Shown: positions 9,122-18,528 of the stretch, one piece after another
How the letters are laid out: every line of letters starts with the position of its first letter
Position numbering within the stretch: position 1 is the stretch's first letter
Source: Rhodococcus rhodochrous
GTDB taxonomy: Bacteria > Actinomycetota > Actinomycetes > Mycobacteriales > Mycobacteriaceae
Reading direction: 5' to 3'
Assembly (NCBI RefSeq): GCF_900187265.1
Contig: NZ_LT906450.1
Span: 5,199,444-5,263,443, forward strand
DNA length: 64,000 bases
Translations under genes and position numbers: made by a program
The notes under the pieces: model-generated
Told to the model about the DNA's origin: nothing
What the model saw: the letters and a program-made list of their open reading frames with translations, nothing else
Databases searched by the model: none

Positions 9122-11260
9122 CTACAAGCCGGGGATCTGGATCGTCACGCCGGGGAACACCTCGATCTGCGAGGGCACCTGGACCGGCAGGTCGACCGGC
9201 GGCGCCGGAATCGTGATCGGCGGCAGGTTCGACAGGTCGGGCAGCTGGAAGGTCGGCGGCGGGGCAGTGGTGGTGGTCTCGATACCGGCGTCCTTCGGGA
9301 CACCCGCCTGACCACCGATCGGTGCCGGCCACGGGAAGCTTTCGACGGGTGTGCCCTCGAGCGCGCCGTCCATCGTTCCCTTCCAGATGTCCGACGGCAG
9401 TCCGGAACCGTAGATCGACCCACCCCAGCTGTTGGTGATCGGCCCGGCGTCGGGGGTGCCCATCCACACGGCCGTCGACAGCGACGGCGTGTACCCGACC
9501 ATCCAGGCGTCCTTGTTCAGCCCGGTGTCACCGAGCTGCGTGGTACCGGTCTTCGACGCCGACGGCCGGCCACCGGCGAGCGCATGCCCGCGCGAGTAGG
9601 CGGCGATCGGCATCATGGCCTGGGTCGCGTTGTCGGCGACCGCGGCATCGAAGCGCTGCTCGCCGGGGGACGCCGGTCGATCGAGGAGCACGACACCGTC
9701 GGCCGTGACGACCTTCTGCACGAAGTACGGCTCGTGGAAGACACCGGACGCGGCGATCGTCGCGTAGGCGGAGGCCATGTCGATGACACGTGCCTGGTAC
9801 TGGCCGAGGACGATGCCGCCCTCCGGAGGACCGCCGTTCTCGCTCAGCGTCTGCCCCTCGACGCCGGGGATCGTCAGCGGGATTCCTGCTGCGTGCGCGG
9901 CGTCGGCGATCTTCTGCGGGCCGTTCGACATGGACATCATGAGCCGATAGAAGCTCGTGTTCAGCGACCGCTTGAGTGCCTCGGCGATCGTGCAGCGTCC
10001 ACACGACTCGCCCTCGACGTTGCCGATGCGGATGTTGCCCACCGTGAGCGGGGAGCTGTCGAAGCGCGCGTTGAGGCCGATCCCGTCGTCGAGTGCGGCG
10101 AGCAGGCCGAACACCTTGAACGCCGACCCGGTCTGGACGGGTGCCTGCGCGAAGTCGAAGCCGGCGCCGTCCTCACCGCCGTAATAGGCGCGCACGGCAC
10201 CGGAGCGGGGATCGACCGAGACCACCGCGGTGCGCAGCTCCCCGGGCTCGCCGGACAGCGTGGACCGGGCGGCGTCGATCGCCGCCTGCTGGGCCTTCAG
10301 ATCGATGGTGGTGGTGATGCGCAGGCCCTCGGTGTTGAGGTCCTGTTCGCTGATCCCCGCCGCGGACAGCTCGCGCAGCACTTGCGTACGGATGTGTCCT
10401 TCCGGACCCGTCGCCTCGGTGGCCAATACAAGGGTGTCCGACGGCACCGTCGGGGGGAACACCTGCTCCGACCGCTCGGAGGGGTCGAGGACGTCCATCT
10501 CGACCATGCCGTCGAGCACGTAGTTCCAGCGCTCCTCGATGGCCGGCAGGTTGTACTCGGGGTCGAGCGACGACGGCGTCTGGATCACCCCGGCCAGGAC
10601 AGCGCCCTCGGAGACCGACAGTTCCTCGACGGGCTTGCCGAAGTACGCCTGCGACGCCGCGCCGATGCCGTAGGCGCCGCGACCGAAGTAGATGGTGTTG
10701 AGATACGCCTCGAGGATCTCGTCCTTCGACCACTGTCGCGCCATCTTGGTGGAGATGACGAGCTCGCGCATCTTGCGTTCGAGCGTGCGATCGGCGCCGA
10801 CGAGCACGTTCTTGACGTACTGCTGGGTGATCGTGGACCCACCGCCGGCGGTGTCCTTGCCCATGACGTTGTCGCGGGCCGCGCGCGCGAAACCGGTGAT
10901 CGAGAAACCGGGATTGCTGTAGAAGTTGCGGTCCTCCGCCGACAGCACGGCGTTGCGGACGTGCTCGGGGATCTGCGCGATACCGACCTCGAGACGGTTG
11001 CCCTCCGGCGGGACGACCCGCGTGATCTCGGTGGCGTCGTCGGACGCGTAGATCCTCGCGAGCTGGTTCGTCTTCATGTCCGCCGGGGTCGGCACCTTCG
11101 CCGAGTAGTAGGCGGAGGCGAAGATTCCGAGCGGTACGAGCACGGCGAGAACGAACGCGACGAGTACGGCGTAGCGAACGATGCGTCCCCTTCGCTTCTT
11201 CGCTGCGGCCGCGGCGGCGCGCGAGGATGTCGACCTTTTGGGGCTCGTCACTCGTTCCAC
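9122..11260 (-). CDS. Class A penicillin-binding protein, second PonA paralogue
   Basis: Bifunctional glycosyltransferase/transpeptidase, 712 residues. A short basic N-tail is followed by a membrane segment (about 29-50). The GT51 domain has EDRNFYSNPG at 109 and STITQQY at 142-148. The transpeptidase has SAFK near 380, SLN, and KTGT near 568. The C-terminus is a Pro-rich tail without PASTA repeats. It is strikingly similar in order and sequence to the 1-2685 protein but lacks the long Pro/Gln-rich N-tail, so it looks like a diverged local duplicate. GTG at 11260 is used here; GTG at 11251 is an equal alternative. Confidence 0.93.
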   Translation of the reverse strand: MERVTSPKRSTSSRAAAAAAKKRRGRIVRYAVLVAFVLAVLVPLGIFASAYYSAKVPTPADMKTNQLARIYASDDATEITRVVPPEGNRLEVGIAQIPEHVRNAVLSAEDRNFYSNPGFSITGFARAARDNVMGKDTAGGGSTITQQYVKNVLVGADRTLERKMRELVISTKMARQWSKDEILEAYLNTIYFGRGAYGIGAASQAYFGKPVEELSVSEGAVLAGVIQTPSSLDPEYNLPAIEERWNYVLDGMVEMDVLDPSERSEQVFPPTVPSDTLVLATEATGPEGHIRTQVLRELSAAGISEQDLNTEGLRITTTIDLKAQQAAIDAARSTLSGEPGELRTAVVSVDPRSGAVRAYYGGEDGAGFDFAQAPVQTGSAFKVFGLLAALDDGIGLNARFDSSPLTVGNIRIGNVEGESCGRCTIAEALKRSLNTSFYRLMMSMSNGPQKIADAAHAAGIPLTIPGVEGQTLSENGGPPEGGIVLGQYQARVIDMASAYATIAASGVFHEPYFVQKVVTADGVVLLDRPASPGEQRFDAAVADNATQAMMPIAAYSRGHALAGGRPSASKTGTTQLGDTGLNKDAWMVGYTPSLSTAVWMGTPDAGPITNSWGGSIYGSGLPSDIWKGTMDGALEGTPVESFPWPAPIGGQAGVPKDAGIETTTTAPPPTFQLPDLSNLPPITIPAPPVDLPVQVPSQIEVFPGVTIQIPGL

Positions 11261-11375
11261 TTTCTCGGTACCGGTAATCCGGACGGGAGGGTCTCCCGCC
11301 CACCGTATGGTACGGAAACGACCGCAGGACGCCTCCGGAACACCGCTTCGGTGCTCCTTCTCACGTCACGACAGA

Positions 11376-11434
11376 GTCGATCCGATCGGCGTCGATCCGA
11401 TCGGCGTCATTCCGATCGCGTCATTCCGATCGGC
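11376..11434. repeat. Short tandem repeat, four units of 14-15 bp
   Basis: Two copies of GTCGATCCGATCGGC are followed by two variant copies beginning GTCATTCCGATC (14 and 15 bp). The repeat runs across the 3' end of the small membrane-protein gene, so its last codons and stop fall within repeat units. The unit core CCGATCGG is itself palindromic. Function unknown; it may have arisen by slippage. Confidence 0.8.
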
Positions 11435-11612
11435 GCCACGCGCGGAACGCGAACCCCCACATCACGACGAATGCGAGCAGCACGAGGGACGGCACGATGC
11501 CGGGTTGCGGCGACGTCAGCTCGGCGACGGCGGAGATCACGGCCATCACCGTGAACACCGTGAGCAGGCCGAGCAGCATCTCGAGTCGGTTCCGGCGCGG
11601 AACCTTCCTCAC
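11421..11612 (-). CDS. Small membrane protein coupled to ABC permease
   Basis: 63-residue protein. A basic start (VRKVPRRNR) is followed by two hydrophobic segments (about 12-28 and 38-56) and a basic C-terminus (FRAWRRSE), giving a probable two-helix hairpin with both ends inside. The GTG start overlaps the upstream permease stop as GTGA, which strongly supports real, coupled translation. I do not recognise a family. Position as last gene of the sugar ABC transporter operon suggests an accessory subunit or a stabiliser of the permeases (inference). Confidence 0.7.
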   Translation of the reverse strand: MRKVPRRNRLEMLLGLLTVFTVMAVISAVAELTSPQPGIVPSLVLLAFVVMWGFAFRAWRRSE

Positions 11613-12517
11613 GACTTGACGCCACCCGCGGTCAGACCCGAGATGATGCGTCGCTGGAAGATCAGCACCATCACCACGAGCGGCACCATGACGAGCGTGC
11701 CGCCGGCCATGATCGACGCGTACGGGGTGACGTACGGGTCGGTACCGGTGAACCGTGCCATCGCGACCGTCACCGGGGCCGTGCTCTCGCTCGACAGCTG
11801 CGACATCAGCAGGTACTCGTTGACGGTCGCGATGAAGGCGAGGATCGCCGTGGTGAACAACGCGGGTGCCGCGAGCGGCAGCATGACCAGGCGGAACGCC
11901 TGCCCGCGCGTCGCACCGTCCATCCGGGCGGCCTCCTCGAGTTCCCACGGCAGCTCGGAGAAGAACGAGGTGAGCGTGTAGACGGTCAGCGGCAGCACGA
12001 ACGAGATGTTCGGGATGATCAGCGCCTGGTACTTGCCGATCCAGCCGATGTCGGTGAACAACTGGAACAGCGGCGTCACGAGCGCGACGACCGGGAACAT
12101 CGACGCGCCGAGGATGAGGCCGGTGACGAAGTACTTGCCGCGGAACTCGAACCGCGACAGCGCGTAGGCGGTGAACACGCCGAGCAGCAGCGCGACCGCC
12201 GTGGTGGCACCGGCGATGATGACGCTGTTGAGCAGCGCCCGCGAGAAGTTGACCTTGGCGTCGGGGTCGAGCGCGTCGGCGAAGTTCTGCAGCGTCGGGT
12301 TCGACGGCCACAGGGTCGTGCTGAACGTCTCCGACGGGTCGCGCAGGGCGGTGACGATCATCCAGTAACAGGGAGCCAGGCCCCACACGACGATCAGCGC
12401 GACACCCACGTAGGTGCCGACCGTGCTCATCCTGCGCTTGAACGGCACCTTGCGGGACTGCACCGGCGTGGGCTCGGGCTCCGGCTGGATCCGGGGAATC
12501 TCGGTGGTGACGGTCAT
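11609..12517 (-). CDS. Carbohydrate ABC transporter permease, MalG-type
   Basis: Inner-membrane permease of the CUT1 sugar family, 302 residues. About six membrane segments are visible, the first near 33-52. The cytoplasmic EAA loop reads EEAARMDGATRGQAFRLVML, where the ATPase docks. ATG at 12517 overlaps the stop of the MalF-type permease as ATGA, and its own stop overlaps the next small gene as GTGA. It pairs with the 12514-13587 permease. The substrate is not determined by sequence; maltose, trehalose or other alpha-glucosides are usual for this subfamily. Confidence 0.92.
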   Translation of the reverse strand: MTVTTEIPRIQPEPEPTPVQSRKVPFKRRMSTVGTYVGVALIVVWGLAPCYWMIVTALRDPSETFSTTLWPSNPTLQNFADALDPDAKVNFSRALLNSVIIAGATTAVALLLGVFTAYALSRFEFRGKYFVTGLILGASMFPVVALVTPLFQLFTDIGWIGKYQALIIPNISFVLPLTVYTLTSFFSELPWELEEAARMDGATRGQAFRLVMLPLAAPALFTTAILAFIATVNEYLLMSQLSSESTAPVTVAMARFTGTDPYVTPYASIMAGGTLVMVPLVVMVLIFQRRIISGLTAGGVKS

Positions 12518-13587
12518 ACGACCTCCCCCTTACGCTGCTTCTCCTGCGTACTCACCGCGTTGGCGCCGAGGAACCGCACCAGCACGAAGGCGACGGCGAA
12601 GATGAGCAGGAAGGTGATCGTCGACAGGGCCGACGCGGAGTTCGAGCCCTGACGCATCTGGTCGACGACGAGCACCGAGATCGTGGACGTCGCGGGATTC
12701 GACCCCATCATGATCGCGGGCAGGTCGTACATGCGCAGCGCGTCCATGGTGCGGAACAGGATCGCCACCATGAGGGCGGGCTTCACCAGCGGCAGCGTGA
12801 TCATCTTGAATCGCTGCCAGGCGTTCGCGCCGTCGACCTTCGCGGCCTCGTAGACGTCCTGCGGGATCATCTGCAGGCCGGCGAGGATGAGCAGCGCCAT
12901 GAACGGCGCCGTCTTCCACACGTCGGCGACGATGATCGCGAAGCGCGCCGGCCACGGATCGGCGGTCCACAGGTAGTCGGTGCCGAGCAGTTTGTTGGCG
13001 GCACCGTCGTTGGCGAAGATGAAGAACCACAGCTTGGCGGTGACGGCGGTGGGGATCGCCCACGGCACCAGCACCGAGGCGCGCAGCAGGCCGCGGCCCC
13101 GGAACGACTTGGCCATCACGACCGCCATCGCGAAACCGATCACCGTCTCGAGCGAGACCGTGACGACGGTGAAGAAAAAGGTGTTGAAGATCGACTGCCA
13201 GAACTGGGAGCCGAGGGTGCCCGGGGGGCACGGAATCGAACCGGTGGCGGTATTGCAGGTCTGGGTGATCCAGCGCGTGTAGTTCTCGATCCCCACGAAA
13301 CCACCGGTGACGAACCGGCCCGTCTCGGGATCGAGTCGCTTCGAGTCACCGTGCAGCGACATCCACACCGCTCGTCCGAGCGGGTACAGGATGATCACGG
13401 CCAGGACGAGCATCGACGGTGCGACGAACATCCATACCGGGACCTTGCGCCGCGTCTCCACCGCCGCGGCGGGAGGCGCGGGCACGCGGTGACGTCCGCC
13501 GACACGTCCGCGGTCGGGACCGGGGACGGTCCCGACCGCGGGGGCGTGTGGCGGATCCGCGGGATTGTCGACCTGCGGGTCAGCCAT
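12514..13587 (-). CDS. Carbohydrate ABC transporter permease, MalF-type
   Basis: Sugar ABC permease, 357 residues, with a Pro-rich cytoplasmic N-tail (1-45). The first membrane segment is near 52-72. The periplasmic loop with CNTATGSIPCPPG (two Cys) precedes five further segments. The EAA motif is YEAAKVDGANAWQRFKMITL. The ATG at 13587 has AGGAG upstream. It forms the heterodimeric pore with the MalG-type gene that overlaps its end. Confidence 0.92.
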   Translation of the reverse strand: MADPQVDNPADPPHAPAVGTVPGPDRGRVGGRHRVPAPPAAAVETRRKVPVWMFVAPSMLVLAVIILYPLGRAVWMSLHGDSKRLDPETGRFVTGGFVGIENYTRWITQTCNTATGSIPCPPGTLGSQFWQSIFNTFFFTVVTVSLETVIGFAMAVVMAKSFRGRGLLRASVLVPWAIPTAVTAKLWFFIFANDGAANKLLGTDYLWTADPWPARFAIIVADVWKTAPFMALLILAGLQMIPQDVYEAAKVDGANAWQRFKMITLPLVKPALMVAILFRTMDALRMYDLPAIMMGSNPATSTISVLVVDQMRQGSNSASALSTITFLLIFAVAFVLVRFLGANAVSTQEKQRKGEVV

Positions 13588-13604
13588 GTACTGCTCCTAG
13601 AGCA

Positions 13605-14888
13605 TCAGTTGCCGGCGGTCTCGATGCCGGCCTTGGTGTCGTCCAGCGCCTGCTGGACGGTCTTCTCGCCACGGATCGCAGCGTAGGCGTTGTCGGAGAT
13701 CGCCTTCGACACGGCCGAGTAGTACGGCGACGCCGGACGCGGCTTGGCGGCCTCGAGGACCTCCTTCAGCGTCGAGAAGTAGGGGTACTGCTCGAGGATG
13801 GAGGCGTCGTCGTAGACCTCGGCGAGAACCGGGGCGCCGCCCGCTTCCGCGTAGTACATCTGCGACTGGCGGGTCTGCATGAACTCGAGGAAGTCACGCG
13901 CGGTGGCGGGAGCATCCGAGAACGCGCTGATGCCGACGTTGTAGCCGCCGAGCGTCGAGACGCCGGGGCCGTCGATGCCGGGCAGGACGGCGATGCCGTA
14001 GTTGCCGGCGACCGACGAGGTCTCACCGTCGGTGTAGAAGCCGGGCCACGTGCGCAGGAACAGTGCCTCGCCGTTGCCGAAGGCGGTCTGCGACTCGCCC
14101 TCGGTGTAGGTCTGCGCGGCGGCCGGGATGATGCCGTCCTCGAAGTTGTCGACGATGAACTGCAGGCCCTCGGCCGTCTTGTCGTCGATGGCCGGGGTCA
14201 GGCCGTCCTCGGCGACGAAGGAGCCACCGAAGGCGTTGACGATCTCGGTGACGTTGACCGTCAGGCCTTCGTAGTTCTTGAACTGACCGATGTAGCAGGC
14301 GATACCCGCCTCCTCGGCCTTCGGGCACTCGGCCTTCAGGTCGTCCCAGGTCGCGGGCGCCTCGTCGACGAGGTCGGTGCGGTAGTAGAGGAACGCGCCG
14401 TTCGTGTTCTTCGGGGCGGCGTACAGGGTGCCGTTGTAGGTGCCCGACTCGACGGTCGCGGGCAGCACGCCCTCGGTGTCGATCTCCAGGTCGCCCTCGA
14501 GGGGGAGCAGCCAGCCGTTCGCGGCGAACTCCGCGGTGTTGGTGACGTCGACGGCGATGAGGTCGTACTCGTCGCTCTTGGCCTGCATGCGCTGAGCGAT
14601 GTCGTCGTACTGGTCGTTGGCCTCCTTGGCCAGCGGCTTGAACGTCACCTGCTCGTCGGGATGCTCGGCGTTCCAGTCGGCGATGATGCTCTCGAGTGCC
14701 GTGTTCAGGGGATCCTGCCCCTCGACGATCGTGATCGGGCCGCGGCCCTCGGCGGACGCAGCGGTACCCTCGCTGCCGCTCGAGGTGTCGTCGCCACCGT
14801 CGTCCGACGAGCAGCCGGCGAGAACGAGCGCGGTCGCGGCCGTAGCGGCGATCGCAGCCCTCCGCATCGCCTTCGTATTCAGAACCAT
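13605..14888 (-). CDS. Sugar ABC transporter substrate-binding lipoprotein
   Basis: Extracellular solute-binding protein of the MalE/CUT1 type, 427 residues. A basic start and hydrophobic stretch lead to the lipobox LAGC (Cys about 25), then a Ser/Gly/Asp-rich linker. The mature domain begins near GPITIVEGQDPLNTALES. Two cysteines (AECPKAEEAGIACY) may form a disulphide. The ATG has GGGGAG upstream. It is 17 nt before the MalF-type permease and is the first gene of the permease operon. An inverted repeat lies in its leader. Confidence 0.93.
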   Translation of the reverse strand: MVLNTKAMRRAAIAATAATALVLAGCSSDDGGDDTSSGSEGTAASAEGRGPITIVEGQDPLNTALESIIADWNAEHPDEQVTFKPLAKEANDQYDDIAQRMQAKSDEYDLIAVDVTNTAEFAANGWLLPLEGDLEIDTEGVLPATVESGTYNGTLYAAPKNTNGAFLYYRTDLVDEAPATWDDLKAECPKAEEAGIACYIGQFKNYEGLTVNVTEIVNAFGGSFVAEDGLTPAIDDKTAEGLQFIVDNFEDGIIPAAAQTYTEGESQTAFGNGEALFLRTWPGFYTDGETSSVAGNYGIAVLPGIDGPGVSTLGGYNVGISAFSDAPATARDFLEFMQTRQSQMYYAEAGGAPVLAEVYDDASILEQYPYFSTLKEVLEAAKPRPASPYYSAVSKAISDNAYAAIRGEKTVQQALDDTKAGIETAGN

Positions 14889-14921
14889 CAACAACTCCCC
14901 ATTCGAGGTCGAAAAACACAC

Positions 14922-14944
14922 GTCGGTGACCCTGGTGCACCGAC
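14922..14944. promoter_or_regulatory. Inverted repeat upstream of the substrate-binding protein gene
   Basis: Arms GTCGGTG and CACCGAC separated by 9 nt, 34 bp before the start codon in the 157-bp gap between the ATPase and binding-protein genes. It could be an operator for a sugar-responsive repressor or a leader hairpin; nothing decides between these. Confidence 0.35.
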
Positions 14945-15045
14945 ACCGGCCACTACTGTGGCACGCAGCACCGGTAAAAGTCGGCATTCCGCCCATCCTG
15001 AATCGGTCGAGTGTCGAGTGCACCGACCGATCACGGGAACGATCG

Positions 15046-16119
15046 TCAGCCGATCCGCTTCCCGTCGGACGTCCCGAAGACGTGCACGTGCTCGGGGTCG
15101 AAGCGCAGGTACAGCCGGTCGCCCTTCTGCGGAGGATTGCGCCAGTCGCTGCGCGCGACGATCTGCTGCACGATCCCGCCGACATCGGCCCGGCCGTAGA
15201 CGTAGGCCTCCGAGCCGAGCTCCTCGACCACGTCGACGTCCATGGCCAGACCCTCGTTCGAGATCTCGAGGTGTTCGGGCCGGATACCGAGCACGACCTC
15301 CTTCTCGGTGACCTGACCGAGCACGTCGCGCGGCACCGGTACGTGGATGTCGCCGATCATCGCGCCGCGGTCGAAGACCGGGAGGCGGAAGAGGTTCATC
15401 GCGGGCGAGCCCATGAAGCCGGCGACGAAGACGTTCGCGGGCCGATTGTAGAGCACACGCGGCGATGCGCACTGCTGCAGGATGCCCTTCTCGAGCACCG
15501 CGACGCGGTCGCCCATCGTCATCGCCTCGACCTGGTCGTGGGTGACGTAGACGGTGGTGGTGCCGAGGCGGCGCTGCAACTGCGCGATCTGCGTGCGGGT
15601 CTGCACGCGGAGCTTGGCGTCGAGGTTCGACAGCGGCTCGTCCATGAGGAAGACCTGCGGCTGGCGGACGATGGCGCGGCCCATCGCGACGCGCTGACGC
15701 TGGCCGCCGGACAGTGCCTTGGGCTTGCGGTCGAGGAACTGTTCGAGGTCGAGCATCTTCGCGACCTCGACGACCCGCTCACGGATCTCGTTCTTCGGTG
15801 TCTTGGCCAGCTTCAGCGCGAAGCCCATGTTCTCCGCGACCGACATGTGCGGGTAGAGGGCGTAGTTCTGGAACACCATCGCGATGTCGCGTTCCTTCGG
15901 ATCCTGCCCGGTGACGTCCTGGTCACCGATGAGGATGCGCCCGCTGTGCACCTCCTCGAGGCCGGCGAGCATGCGCAGCGAGGTCGACTTGCCGCAGCCC
16001 GACGGCCCGACCAGGACGAGGAATTCGCCGTCCTCGATCTCAAGGTCGAGCGCGTCGACCGCGGGCGTAGTCGAGCCGGGGAACAGGCACGTGGCCTTGT
16101 CGAAGGTCACCGACGCCAT
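15046..16119 (-). CDS. Sugar ABC transporter ATP-binding protein (UgpC/MsmX/SugC type)
   Basis: Cytoplasmic ATPase, 357 residues. The Walker A GPSGCGKST lies at about 38-46, the Q-loop in VFQNYALYPHM, the signature LSGGQRQR, Walker B VFLMDEPLSNLD, and the H-loop VYVTHDQ. The C-terminal third is the MalK-type regulatory TOBE/OB region (VLGIRPEHLEI). It lies upstream of the binding protein and permeases on the same strand and surely energises them. MsmX/UgpC-type ATPases can serve several transporters, so it may be shared. Confidence 0.94.
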   Translation of the reverse strand: MASVTFDKATCLFPGSTTPAVDALDLEIEDGEFLVLVGPSGCGKSTSLRMLAGLEEVHSGRILIGDQDVTGQDPKERDIAMVFQNYALYPHMSVAENMGFALKLAKTPKNEIRERVVEVAKMLDLEQFLDRKPKALSGGQRQRVAMGRAIVRQPQVFLMDEPLSNLDAKLRVQTRTQIAQLQRRLGTTTVYVTHDQVEAMTMGDRVAVLEKGILQQCASPRVLYNRPANVFVAGFMGSPAMNLFRLPVFDRGAMIGDIHVPVPRDVLGQVTEKEVVLGIRPEHLEISNEGLAMDVDVVEELGSEAYVYGRADVGGIVQQIVARSDWRNPPQKGDRLYLRFDPEHVHVFGTSDGKRIG

Positions 16120-16166
16120 CTCGCAGATCCTTTCCGAAGCGGAACACGCTCGTGCGGTAGGGGAAT

Positions 16167-17621
16167 CTACCGTGCGTCGCTCGATCGGTTCTCGACCGGC
16201 GTGATGTCGTCGTCGTTCCAGACCTGGATCCCCCGGACGCCCGGGACGTCACCGGCGTGGAAGACCGGATCACGGCCCTGCTTGCGCTGCGCGCTGTAGT
16301 GGTGGAACAGGGCGTAGGCGATACCCGACAGCGGGATCAGGGCGATGAGGTTGACGATGGCCATGACTCCCATGGCGAGGTCGGCCAGGGCCCACACCAG
16401 CGGCAGCGATCCGATGGCCCCGAGGAAGACGCACAGCACGACCGCCGACCGGAGGTAGGGCAGGATGCGGCGCGATCCGGTGAGGAACTCCATGTTGGAT
16501 TCGCTGTAGTAGTAATTGCCGATCATCGAGGTGAACGCGAGGAAGAAGATCAGCACGGCGAGGAAGTGCACCGTCCAGTCGCCGAGCTGCAGCGCGAGCG
16601 CATTCTGCGTCAGGGCGGCGCCCTCGAGACCGCTGCCGAACTCGGGCTCCGACAGCAGGATGATGAAGGCCGTGATCGAACAGACCAGCAGGGTGTCGAA
16701 GTAGACGCCGAGGCTCTGGACCAGGCCCTGCTTGACCGGGTGGGAGACGGCGGCGGCGGCACCGGCGTTGGGGGCGGAGCCCATACCGGCCTCGTTCGAG
16801 AAGAGCCCTCGTCGGATGCCGTTCATGAAGGCGGCGCCGAAACCACCACCGACGATCTCCTCGAGACCGAAGGCGTTCTCGACGATGAGCCGGAAGACGG
16901 TCGGGACCTCACCGATGTTGAGGATCACGACGATGATGCCGATGACCAGGTAGACGAACGCCAGGACCGGCACGACGACCTGGGAGACGCCGGAGATGCG
17001 GCGGATCCCACCGAAGATCACCACGCCGACGAGGAGGGCGACGACCAGGCCCACGATCACCTGGAGGGCCGTGGTCTTCTCCCCGATGGAACCCGACACC
17101 GCATCGACGACCGAGTTGGTCTGCACCGCGTTGAACACGAAACCGTAGGTGATGGTGATGATGACCGCGAAGATCATGCCCATCCAGCGTTTCCGCAGCC
17201 CGTACTGCATGTAGTAGGCGGGGCCGCCGCGGAAGGTGCCGTCCTCGTCGCGCACCTTGTACAGCTGGGCGAGAGTGGACTCGAGGAAGGCGGTCGCCGC
17301 ACCGATCAGGGCCATGGCCCACATCCAGAACACCGCTCCGGGACCACCGAGGCTGATCGCGATCGCGACACCGGCGACGTTGCCCGTTCCCACGCGGGAG
17401 GCGGCCGAGACGGAGAAGGCCCGGAATGCGGACAGGCCCGGTTCCCCGTTGGGTAGTTTCTCGGGTTTCTCCACGACGGAGCGCAGCATGTCGGGCAGGA
17501 GCCGGATCTGGATGAACCGGGACCGGAACGTGTAGTACAGACCTGAACCGATGAGCAGTGCGATCACCGCATACCAGAACGTGTCGTTGATATCGGTGAC
17601 GAAATCGACCGCAGTGTCCAT
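16167..17621 (-). CDS. Alanine/glycine:cation symporter (AGCS) family protein
   Basis: Sodium-coupled amino-acid uptake carrier, 484 residues, about 11 membrane segments. The family signature region reads GTGNVAGVAIAISLGGPGAV, followed by FWMWAMALIGAATAFLESTL. GGPAYYMQYGL and FSNEAGMGSAPNA are also typical AGCS blocks. ATG at 17621 is used; a GTG two codons upstream (17627) is possible, and neither has a clear ribosome site. It is separated by 47 bp from the ATPase gene downstream. Substrate assumed to be alanine or glycine. Confidence 0.93.
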   Translation of the reverse strand: MDTAVDFVTDINDTFWYAVIALLIGSGLYYTFRSRFIQIRLLPDMLRSVVEKPEKLPNGEPGLSAFRAFSVSAASRVGTGNVAGVAIAISLGGPGAVFWMWAMALIGAATAFLESTLAQLYKVRDEDGTFRGGPAYYMQYGLRKRWMGMIFAVIITITYGFVFNAVQTNSVVDAVSGSIGEKTTALQVIVGLVVALLVGVVIFGGIRRISGVSQVVVPVLAFVYLVIGIIVVILNIGEVPTVFRLIVENAFGLEEIVGGGFGAAFMNGIRRGLFSNEAGMGSAPNAGAAAAVSHPVKQGLVQSLGVYFDTLLVCSITAFIILLSEPEFGSGLEGAALTQNALALQLGDWTVHFLAVLIFFLAFTSMIGNYYYSESNMEFLTGSRRILPYLRSAVVLCVFLGAIGSLPLVWALADLAMGVMAIVNLIALIPLSGIAYALFHHYSAQRKQGRDPVFHAGDVPGVRGIQVWNDDDITPVENRSSDAR

Positions 17622-17718
17622 CTGCACGATCTTGGTGGGTCGCGGGTGGTTTCGCAGGAATTTCGTGCGTGTTCCCGGTCTCGCGGGCGGAGTCGGTGCC
17701 AGGCTCTACGCTCGCTGG

Positions 17719-18528
17719 GTGAGTTCGGACAAGATGTTGAGCCGTATCGGTGGGTTGCTCCGCCAGGCGGAGTCCACCGACAACCCTCACGAGGCCGACG
17801 CCTTCCTCGCCGCGGCACAGCGGCTCGCGACGTCCTCCTCGATCGATCTGGCGGTCGCGCGCAGCCACACGGCGGCGAAGGAACGTCGCGCGACTCCCGT
17901 GCAGCGACTGATCACCATCGGTGAGACGGGGAAGAAGGGACTGCGCACCTACGCCCAGTTGTTCATCGCGATCGCGGCGGCCAACGACGTGCAGTGCGAC
18001 ATCACCGCGAACTCCACCGTCATCTACGCCTACGGCTTCGCCGACGACATCGACGTGTGCGAGGCGCTGTACTCCTCTCTGCTCGTGCAGATGGTGCGGG
18101 CGTCCGACGCGTATCTGCGCGAGGGCACCTACCGGAACGAGACCACGGTGCGCACCGTCGTCGAGGAACGCGGCGGTCGCCGTGTGCACACACGCGTGCG
18201 CAAGCCCGTCGCCGCGGTGACGGCCCGGCTGAACTTCCAGTCGGCGTTCGCCGCCCGGATCGGCGCCCGGCTGACCGAGGCGAAGCAGGAGATCGAACGC
18301 GAGGTGGAAACATCCGCGCCCGGTACGGCGTTGGTGTTGCGTGGGAAGAGTCTGGAGCTCCAGGACTTCTACCGCAGTACGTCGGAGGCACGGGGCAGTT
18401 GGCGGGGCAACCGCGCACCGTCGGCGCGCTCGGCCGATGCCCGGCGCGCGGGCGACCGTGCCGGACGGGCGGCACGACTGGGAACGGCACCCGAACTGCC
18501 GTCGGCTCCGAGGAGGCTGGAACGGTGA
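17719..18528 (+). CDS. DUF2786 domain protein
   Basis: 269 residues. The N-terminal DUF2786 region reads MLSRIGGLLRQAESTDNPHE with AFLAAAQRLAT, a helical repeat. The middle contains QLFIAIAAANDVQC and YAYGFADDIDVCEALYSSL. The C-terminal 50 residues are low-complexity Arg/Ala/Ser. No catalytic motif is seen and the function is unknown. GTG at 17719 lies 7 nt after a -10-like TACGCT with no ribosome site, so it is probably leaderless; ATG at 17734 is the alternative. The stop overlaps the next gene's start as GTGA, tying it to the metallohydrolase. Confidence 0.85.
   Translation: MSSDKMLSRIGGLLRQAESTDNPHEADAFLAAAQRLATSSSIDLAVARSHTAAKERRATPVQRLITIGETGKKGLRTYAQLFIAIAAANDVQCDITANSTVIYAYGFADDIDVCEALYSSLLVQMVRASDAYLREGTYRNETTVRTVVEERGGRRVHTRVRKPVAAVTARLNFQSAFAARIGARLTEAKQEIEREVETSAPGTALVLRGKSLELQDFYRSTSEARGSWRGNRAPSARSADARRAGDRAGRAARLGTAPELPSAPRRLER

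Noticed and set aside
11376-11434. Tandem repeats as replication iterons or a CRISPR
   Set aside because: Only four short units, no spacers, no rep or cas gene nearby.
9056-11554. Long + strand frame opposite the second PBP
   Set aside because: No recognisable domain; the complementary strand codes for an intact PBP.
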